A stretch of DNA of 10,508 bases from a miscellaneous Crenarchaeota group-1 archaeon SG8-32-3 (GTDB taxonomy: Archaea > Thermoproteota > Bathyarchaeia > Bathyarchaeales > Bathycorpusculaceae), in assembly GCA_001273335.1 (NCBI GenBank), contig LFWV01000031.1:1-10508 (forward strand), written 5' to 3'. Under the pieces are notes generated by a model, which saw only the letters and a program-made list of their open reading frames with translations, was not told the DNA's origin and did no database searches. Position 1 is the first letter of the stretch. The number at the start of each line of letters is the position of its first letter. Both the position numbers and the translations under genes were made by a program. Of the stretch, positions 5,396-10,508 are shown piece after piece.

Positions 5396-8300
5396 TAACT
5401 AGCTGCCTCCAAGAACTTGGCTGATACGATGCTGGACACTCCTTTACGCTCGTACACTCCATAGACTTTTTGCGCCTTGCTCACCATCTCAGCCTTTAAA
5501 GTGATCACTACAAACTGTATTTTCCCAGACTCCTCCAGCAAGACATCAGCAAGTTTAGTTGTGTGAAACGCGTCAAGATGCGCGTCAACCTCGTCGAGAA
5601 TGTAAAAAGATGAAGGAGTAAAGTCTTTCAAGGCGAATATAAAGGCGACAGCAGAAACTGAACGTTCGCCACCGCTTGCACCACTGACAACTATAGACGG
5701 TTTGTCTGGGAACTGCACAATCATATCTATGCCGCCGCGGAAAGGCTCCTCAGGGTTCTCAAGTTGCAAAACCGCAGAGCCGCCTCCAGTTAGCTTCGAG
5801 AAATAAGTTTCAAGGTTAAGGTTGATTTTTTCAAACGCATCCATGAAAACCTTGCGTTTCTTGGCTTCAATTTCATCCATGAACTGCACGATAGCTTGCT
5901 TTTCTCTTTCAAGCTCATTCAAACGCAGAGATAACTCGCGGTACCTTGAAATCTGCTCCTCATAATGCGACAAGGCAAGCTGGTTAACCCCGCCGATTCG
6001 TTCAAGCTCAAAACGCATCATCCTCATCGAGGTTTCAGCTGCCTCAACCTGCTTATCCGCCGTCTCCAAAGGCTCTTCATAACCGAATTGCCTAAGCTGG
6101 CTTAGATACTGCTGAAGCTGCAACTGACAAGTCTGAACGTTCAACTGAAGCTGATTCAAAAGCATCTCAGACTGCTCGTACTCCGCGTCAAGCACACGAA
6201 GCTCATCGTCAATAGTATCTATCTGCGAAGTGAATTTTTTAGCTTCCTCCCTCGCAGAAAAAATCGCCTTAGAAAGTTCAACACGGCTTTTCTCCAAATC
6301 ACCAATTTCTTGTTTGAGAGCTTCACGCTCTTGCAATGCCTCATCCACTTCCTTTTCTACTTTGCCATACTGCTGCTTAACCTTCGAAACTTGAATCTTG
6401 GCATTTTGATACCCAACTCGCAGAACATTGTCAAACTGAGATTGACGCGTAGACATATCAGTTTGGACTGTGCCAAGGTTCTGCCTCAGAGAAATTATCT
6501 CCTCGGCAAGCCTTTCCCGCTTGACCTCTAACTCCTGAATGTGGGAAACATCGGTTTTCTTCCTTAACTCACCTAAATTGACCTGCAGCTTCTGAATTTC
6601 CTTCCGAATCGCGGTTCTTTCAGACCTATACAAGCCAATATGTTCTCTTCCAGTCTCAATTTCCTTTTCAATTTTCGCACAGTACCGCTCCACGCGTCGC
6701 ACGTTAACTTCAGTCCGCCTGACATTACGCTTAACCCGAACTATTTCCCTGTCAAGGGTAACTATGGAATCCGACAAACGAGCAATCTCGATTTTTTTGC
6801 GCTCAATCTCCTCCTCGAAAACAGATATGTCGGTGTCTCTCTGAGAAAGATGCTGCTGAAGGGCTTTAACAGCTTCATCGAGGCTTTTAATGGCGTTTTC
6901 GCTGGGTATAAGCTTAGAAAAATCTATAGGAGACCTATAGTAGCCGCTTTCGAAGCCGCCTCCAGCCTCGTAAAGGTTTCCACTAACCGTTACAGACCGG
7001 TAGCCTTCACTTGAGAGGGCGAACGCAGTTTTATCATTAGACACGATTATCGTGTCTCCAAAAACGTAGCTAATAGCTGGCGCGTATTTCTGAGTGCACT
7101 TAACAAAGTCGGCGGCAACTCCGCTAACCCCCTGCCTTTGAGGCACCTTTAACGGATTAGGATTCGCAGCGCCTTGAAGTGGGATAATCTTTATTCTTCC
7201 CAGCTTCATCTTCTTCAAAGTTTGCGTGCACATGAAAGCGGCATCAATGTCTTTGACAACTAAAGCGTTAAGCCACCCAGCCGCAGCTGCCATTACTGCC
7301 TTCCTGTAACCCTTATCAACTTTAATCAGCTTACCCAATCGCCCAATGATACCCGAGATGGCGCCTAAATCCCCAAGTTCCTCTATACTTTGTAACGCTT
7401 TTTCTTCAGCAGCCACGGTTTCCGCGAGCTCTCTCTGGGTAACGAATTCTATAACCGCTTCCTTAGCGGAACTCGCAATCTTCCCCGCTTCAGAAATTTC
7501 TTTTTCAACAGCCTCTCTTTGAGCGATTCTCCGCTCCAAAGTTATCTCAAGGCTTTTGAGCTGTGCCTTCTGCTCCTTCTGAACCTTGTCAAGCTCGTTT
7601 AGTGAGTTTTCAATTTCCTCAAGCGTTGCAGTGAACCTTGCTTTGCGATCGTTAAGTTCTCTGAGACGCCTAGAGCTGAGCGTAATAGCATTCTGCTCCT
7701 TCAAGTATTCAGAACGTAGAAAGGCGAGTTTTCTATAACGAGCGTCGATTTGAGTTTCGAGCTGGCGGGCTTTCTTGCTGTTCTCTCCGAGACCATCCCA
7801 AAGCTGAGCGGTCTTCTGCGCCAGTGCTTCATGCTCACCCTCTTTTTCGCTAATCAGGGACTGAAGGCGCTCGTGTTCACGTCGCAGCTTTCGTATATGC
7901 GTTCGGTTTTCTTTAATCTCGTTTCTGATAGACTCGTACTGCTCCAGATTATTGTCGCTTACGCGTTTCAGGCTTTCAAGACTAGCTTGCCCCGCGCTTA
8001 TTTTTGTTGTGATCTCAGTAAGCCGCGATTTCAACTCCCCGATTTTTATCTGCACTTTCAGAACCTGCGAGCCGCCTTCCTCAACCATCTCTGAACTAAG
8101 TTTACGCCACTCGCCCTCTACAGCTCTTCTTTTAGCTCTGCGGTCGTTGCGCAATTCGCGGAACCTATCAACTTTGCTCCGTACCTTGTCAGACTGCGCG
8201 GAGACTTCCTCAACCTTCTTGTTTAGCTGAACAACTTCATGGGAGATTTTAACTGCTTCAAACTTTTTTAACTCGTTCTGGATGAAATTGTGACGTAAAA

Positions 8301-8946
8301 GTTCGTTACGTTCCCGTTCAAGGTCGTCCAGCCGCTTCTGCACCTCGTCTATTCGCCCCATAGCCGTGCGGATTGAAATGTCTGCTGTCCGCAGTTTTTG
8401 TTCTGCATCAGCTTTTTCAGAGTCATACTGGGCGATTCCAACAAGATCTTCGATTATTTTTCTGCGTTCCGACGGGTTAACATCCGTTAACCGTGTTATG
8501 GTACCCTGCGGAATAATGTTTTGGCTTGCACTGCTTATCGCGGCCATAGAGAGGATTTCAAGTATGTGAGTCCTAGAGATTCTTCTGCCGTTCAGCCTGT
8601 AAACACTTTGGCCGTTTCTGTAAACCTCCCGTGAAACCGTAACTGTGACTGTGTCAACAGGCATTACGCCGTCTGAATTATCAAATTGAATTATAACCTT
8701 AGCCCTCTTCGATTTTTCCAGCCCAGCTTTTTCCGAGCCGTGGAAAATCAGTTTAGCAGCGCTTTCAGCCCGCATTCTTCTCGTGCTTAATTCTCCGAGA
8801 GCGAATAAACAGGCATCCATGATGTTGGTTTTTCCGCTTCCGTTTGGACCGGTTATGGCAGTGAAACCCTTATCCAGAGTTACTCTAACTCTTTGCGGTC
8901 CGAAAGACTTGAAGCCTCTAAGTTCTATTTTCTTAATGTGGGGCAT
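5395..8946 (-). CDS. smc: Chromosome segregation ATPase SMC
   Basis: This is a full-length SMC protein of 1183 residues. SMC dimers bind and compact DNA in ATP-driven cycles with ScpA and ScpB. The N-terminal head has Walker A GPNGSGKTN (33-41) and the Q-loop glutamine in IIPQG (Q147). Long coiled-coil arms run about 175-515 and 670-1015. The globular dimerisation hinge is about 520-668, with conserved glycines in ISGIIGRLG and AGGGFESG. The C-terminal head has the ABC signature SGASGGERS (1088-1096), Walker B FYILDE (1114-1119, E1119 catalytic) and the D-loop DAHLD (1121-1125). All ATPase residues appear intact. ATG 8946 is firm because an in-frame TGA lies directly before it. GAGGG about 11 bases upstream may serve as ribosome binding site. 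It is the first gene of the smc-scpA-scpB operon. Confidence 0.98.
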   Translation of the reverse strand: MPHIKKIELRGFKSFGPQRVRVTLDKGFTAITGPNGSGKTNIMDACLFALGELSTRRMRAESAAKLIFHGSEKAGLEKSKRAKVIIQFDNSDGVMPVDTVTVTVSREVYRNGQSVYRLNGRRISRTHILEILSMAAISSASQNIIPQGTITRLTDVNPSERRKIIEDLVGIAQYDSEKADAEQKLRTADISIRTAMGRIDEVQKRLDDLERERNELLRHNFIQNELKKFEAVKISHEVVQLNKKVEEVSAQSDKVRSKVDRFRELRNDRRAKRRAVEGEWRKLSSEMVEEGGSQVLKVQIKIGELKSRLTEITTKISAGQASLESLKRVSDNNLEQYESIRNEIKENRTHIRKLRREHERLQSLISEKEGEHEALAQKTAQLWDGLGENSKKARQLETQIDARYRKLAFLRSEYLKEQNAITLSSRRLRELNDRKARFTATLEEIENSLNELDKVQKEQKAQLKSLEITLERRIAQREAVEKEISEAGKIASSAKEAVIEFVTQRELAETVAAEEKALQSIEELGDLGAISGIIGRLGKLIKVDKGYRKAVMAAAAGWLNALVVKDIDAAFMCTQTLKKMKLGRIKIIPLQGAANPNPLKVPQRQGVSGVAADFVKCTQKYAPAISYVFGDTIIVSNDKTAFALSSEGYRSVTVSGNLYEAGGGFESGYYRSPIDFSKLIPSENAIKSLDEAVKALQQHLSQRDTDISVFEEEIERKKIEIARLSDSIVTLDREIVRVKRNVRRTEVNVRRVERYCAKIEKEIETGREHIGLYRSERTAIRKEIQKLQVNLGELRKKTDVSHIQELEVKRERLAEEIISLRQNLGTVQTDMSTRQSQFDNVLRVGYQNAKIQVSKVKQQYGKVEKEVDEALQEREALKQEIGDLEKSRVELSKAIFSAREEAKKFTSQIDTIDDELRVLDAEYEQSEMLLNQLQLNVQTCQLQLQQYLSQLRQFGYEEPLETADKQVEAAETSMRMMRFELERIGGVNQLALSHYEEQISRYRELSLRLNELEREKQAIVQFMDEIEAKKRKVFMDAFEKINLNLETYFSKLTGGGSAVLQLENPEEPFRGGIDMIVQFPDKPSIVVSGASGGERSVSAVAFIFALKDFTPSSFYILDEVDAHLDAFHTTKLADVLLEESGKIQFVVITLKAEMVSKAQKVYGVYERKGVSSIVSAKFLEAAS

Positions 8947-9117
8947 TCAATCTGCGCCCTCGCTTTTGGAAGCGGTTCATCGTCTCTTAATCATCTCTTC
9001 AACATTGCTTATAAAAGATTGTTCGTATCAAGTTTTAACAGTTATGTAAAAACGATAAGTAAAAGAGAAAACTAATAAGCAACGCTGAGAAAAAGCGAGT
9101 AAAGGGGAAATTTGAAA
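8947..9117. promoter_or_regulatory. Divergent promoter region, smc / small membrane protein
   Basis: CTTTTATAAG on the minus strand (9017-9008) is a good archaeal TATA box that would start the smc operon near 8987, giving a leader of about 40 bases. On the plus strand ACTAATAAG (9071-9079) could start the small membrane-protein transcript near 9100, and GGGGA (9104-9108) would be its ribosome binding site. The smc leader contains short upstream open frames (ATG 8994 and ATG 8980). Confidence 0.5.
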
Positions 9118-9333
9118 ATGAGCCTTAGATTGGGCTTACGTAACCTAACTGGCGTACAAGAAGTTCTAGTCTTAGCGCTGATGCTAGTGTCCATTTTTGC
9201 GCTTTTCTTTTCCGACATAGAATTCACCTACAAGATAGGTATAGCTGCGTTGGTATTCAGTTTGATTTTCTTGATAAGTTTGGCGAGTCAACTGTTGAAC
9301 CAGGAAAATAGAAAAGACAACTCTGAAAGATAA
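9118..9333 (+). CDS. Small two-helix membrane protein, unknown function
   Basis: The product is about 71 residues, and I do not recognise a family. It has a short basic, amphipathic N-terminus (MSLRLGLRNLTG), a first membrane helix about 16-32 (VLVLALMLVSIFALFFS), a short acidic turn (DIEF), a second helix about 40-56 (IGIAALVFSLIFLISLA), and a hydrophilic charged tail (NQENRKDNSER). The charge pattern suggests a hairpin with both ends in the cytoplasm. ATG 9118 is chosen, with GGGGA 9 bases upstream; TTG 9112 is possible and would add two residues. It is divergent from smc and upstream of another two-helix membrane protein. A plausible promoter and ribosome binding site support a real gene. 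Confidence 0.7.
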   Translation: MSLRLGLRNLTGVQEVLVLALMLVSIFALFFSDIEFTYKIGIAALVFSLIFLISLASQLLNQENRKDNSER

Positions 9334-9509
9334 TCTATGACCTTCATGAAGGGAATAAAGCTCGCTTTTATCCAATTGCAGTGTTTGCTTCTTTGTTGTT
9401 TAGGTTTCTGAAAACCGGATCAATTAGAGTGATAGGAACTGTTGGGATTAAGTTTATCCGAAAAAGACCTACCTACTCTCCATACATGGATATATATGAT
9501 CAATTCAGA

Positions 9510-9516
9510 TTTTTTT
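9510..9516 (+). terminator. T7 tract, possible terminator of the small membrane protein gene
   Basis: Seven T in a row about 177 bases after the stop of the small membrane-protein gene and just ahead of the AT-rich promoter-like block. Oligo-T tracts often terminate archaeal transcription. The call rests on composition only. Confidence 0.3.
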
Positions 9517-9588
9517 CCACTAAGCTTCCTTAATAAATATTAAATATTACTATTAATCTACATTTGTCTGTTTCACTACACTACAATT

Positions 9589-9593
9589 GAGGT
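9589..9593 (+). promoter_or_regulatory. Ribosome binding site deciding the GTG start at 9602
   Basis: GAGGT lies 8 bases before GTG 9602 and is the only strong Shine-Dalgarno sequence near the beginning of this open frame. It supports a GTG start immediately before the first membrane helix. Confidence 0.65.
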
Positions 9594-9601
9594 ATATAAC
9601 T

Positions 9602-10508
9602 GTGCAAGGAAAGACTATTTGGATATTGGGTTTTCTTACTTTTCTGGCAGCGTTGAATGCGATTAACGCGATATTTATGTCGTTTAGTCTGGGAATGGAG
9701 GGGACATTTCAGCCGTACCTGATTGACAGTCTAACTGGTGGGATTCCAGTATATGTGTATTTATTTGCTTCTGTGCTTGCAACCTTCCTTTTTCTTGGAG
9801 CGACCTCCATCAAAACAGTAACTGAACTGTCAAATAAAGCACTGCTTAACGAGATTAATTCAAAAGTCAATACTATAGAGAGCGGGCAAAAGCTCCAACA
9901 AAAAGTTCTAGAAAGCTTACAGGCTAGGGTATTCCTAGTAGACGAAAGTGTAAATGGCATGAGAAAAGAAGTTGCAAAGGCGTTTACCAAGCAGGCAGAG
10001 GAGCTAAAACAGGTTCAAGCGAATTTAGCTAAAAATCAATCGAACTTAGCTAAGAAGTTTGACAACGATTTAAGTGCTGTTAAAGGCGAAATGACTAGGC
10101 AAATTAATGGCCAAAGTGAGGAGATAAAGAGGACCAACAGGAACTTGACCAACCTATTCAACAAAAACTTGGCGGAAGTCAAAGATGAACTAGCAGGACA
10201 GCTGGCAAGACTGGCAGGCACTATGGAGAGTCATGAACGAAGAAACAGAAAGAGCGAAAAAATAATTCTGAAGCAGAAGGAAGAAATCGCAGAAATCAAA
10301 ACGAAGATGGAACTGTTGGAAGAAGAGTCTGTCGCGCCAAAACCACTGTTGACAAGCCAGTGCAAAGTAGAAGATGTCAGGGGAATAGGAGAGAACACTG
10401 GGAATGAGCTGAGAGAAATTGGAATAACAGATGTAGGCGAACTAGTGTTGACAGATCCCAAACTAATTGCGGATAAAATTGACATGTCCGAGAAGACTGT
10501 TGAAAAAC
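9602..10508 (+). CDS. Membrane-anchored coiled-coil protein with a helix-hairpin-helix domain (3' end outside window)
   Basis: The frame is open for 302 codons to the right edge. Domains in order: a short cytoplasmic start (VQGKT), membrane helix 1 at about 6-28 (IWILGFLTFLAALNAINAIF), an extracytoplasmic loop of about 20 residues, membrane helix 2 at about 48-67 (IPVYVYLFASVLATFLFLGA), and a long coiled coil at about 71-246 rich in Lys, Glu, Gln, Asn and Leu. A helix-hairpin-helix domain of the HhH_5 type begins near 256 (VEDVRGIGENTGNELREIGI, then DVGELVLTDPKLIADKI); G261-I-G263 is the hairpin. HhH units usually bind DNA without sequence specificity or mediate protein contacts. The predicted topology puts coiled coil and HhH in the cytoplasm. 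The start is GTG 9602 with GAGGT 8 bases upstream. No known gene name is recognised. Its place near smc suggests, but does not show, a chromosome- or membrane-organising role. Confidence 0.85.
   Translation, partial: MQGKTIWILGFLTFLAALNAINAIFMSFSLGMEGTFQPYLIDSLTGGIPVYVYLFASVLATFLFLGATSIKTVTELSNKALLNEINSKVNTIESGQKLQQKVLESLQARVFLVDESVNGMRKEVAKAFTKQAEELKQVQANLAKNQSNLAKKFDNDLSAVKGEMTRQINGQSEEIKRTNRNLTNLFNKNLAEVKDELAGQLARLAGTMESHERRNRKSEKIILKQKEEIAEIKTKMELLEEESVAPKPLLTSQCKVEDVRGIGENTGNELREIGITDVGELVLTDPKLIADKIDMSEKTVEK

Larger units (their letters stand above)
9334..9601 (+). other. Intergenic region with candidate terminator and promoter
   Basis: This 268-base gap holds TATA-like GATATATATG (about 9489-9498), a T7 tract (9510-9516) and a very AT-rich block TTAATAAATATTAAATATTA (9530-9549). 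The AT-rich block could start transcription near 9563 for the next gene, and GAGGT at 9589-9593 is that gene's ribosome binding site. One frame is open from 9327 to TAA about 9532, but it lacks an ATG start or ribosome binding site and is not called. Confidence 0.5.

Noticed and set aside
6310..8569. Several plus-strand frames of 67-124 codons opposite smc.
   Set aside because: They are antisense to an intact, strongly conserved SMC coding sequence and show no ribosome binding sites or protein-like domains.
9327..9532. Plus-strand open frame of about 68 codons after the small membrane-protein gene, with a coherent-looking basic product.
   Set aside because: It has no ATG at its beginning and no ribosome binding site. 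It crosses an AT-rich promoter-like stretch, and an opening of this length can arise by chance.
9709..10485. Minus-strand frames opposite the coiled-coil gene.
   Set aside because: Their serine/leucine-rich products are the expected mirror of lysine/glutamate/glutamine codons in the coiled coil, and the plus-strand frame is continuous with clear domains.

Overview
The window looks like a piece of an archaeal chromosome, most like an uncultivated Bathyarchaeota/TACK-type lineage; that placement is an inference. The archaeal evidence is a P1-type ribosomal stalk protein with the GLGALFG tail, a fused phosphoglucose/phosphomannose isomerase of the archaeal type, an MTH1-like SPOUT RNA methyltransferase homologue, a presenilin-like membrane protein, TATA-like promoter elements and GGTGA-type ribosome binding sites. 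A full SMC-ScpA-ScpB set argues against Sulfolobales. There is no prophage, IS element, CRISPR array or rRNA/tRNA gene that I can support.

Layout. Positions 2-151 (+) look like the last codons of a gene entering from the left, converging on the isomerase gene (143-1261, -). A short divergent promoter region separates that gene from a SPOUT-family gene (1347-2204, +). This is followed by a multi-spanning membrane protein with the two catalytic aspartates of presenilin/signal-peptide-peptidase proteases (2278-3423, +). Its 3' end overlaps tail-to-tail with the gene for ribosomal protein P1 (3394-3714, -), which stands alone without L1 or L10. About 425 bases without a convincing gene follow (3715-4140).

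A tightly packed minus-strand operon comes next: smc (8946 to 5395), scpA (5395 to 4700) and scpB (4725 to 4141). smc and scpA share one base (TAATG), and scpA and scpB overlap by 26 bases. Its products form the SMC-kleisin-ScpB condensin complex that compacts and segregates chromosomes.

Divergent from smc is a small two-helix membrane protein (9118-9333, +). After a gap of about 270 bases comes a gene running off the right edge (9602-10508+). It encodes two membrane helices, a long coiled coil and a helix-hairpin-helix domain. This protein could tether DNA or DNA-bound partners to the membrane beside the condensin operon; that role is speculative. The two most interesting items are the divergent presenilin-like protease and this membrane/coiled-coil/HhH protein.
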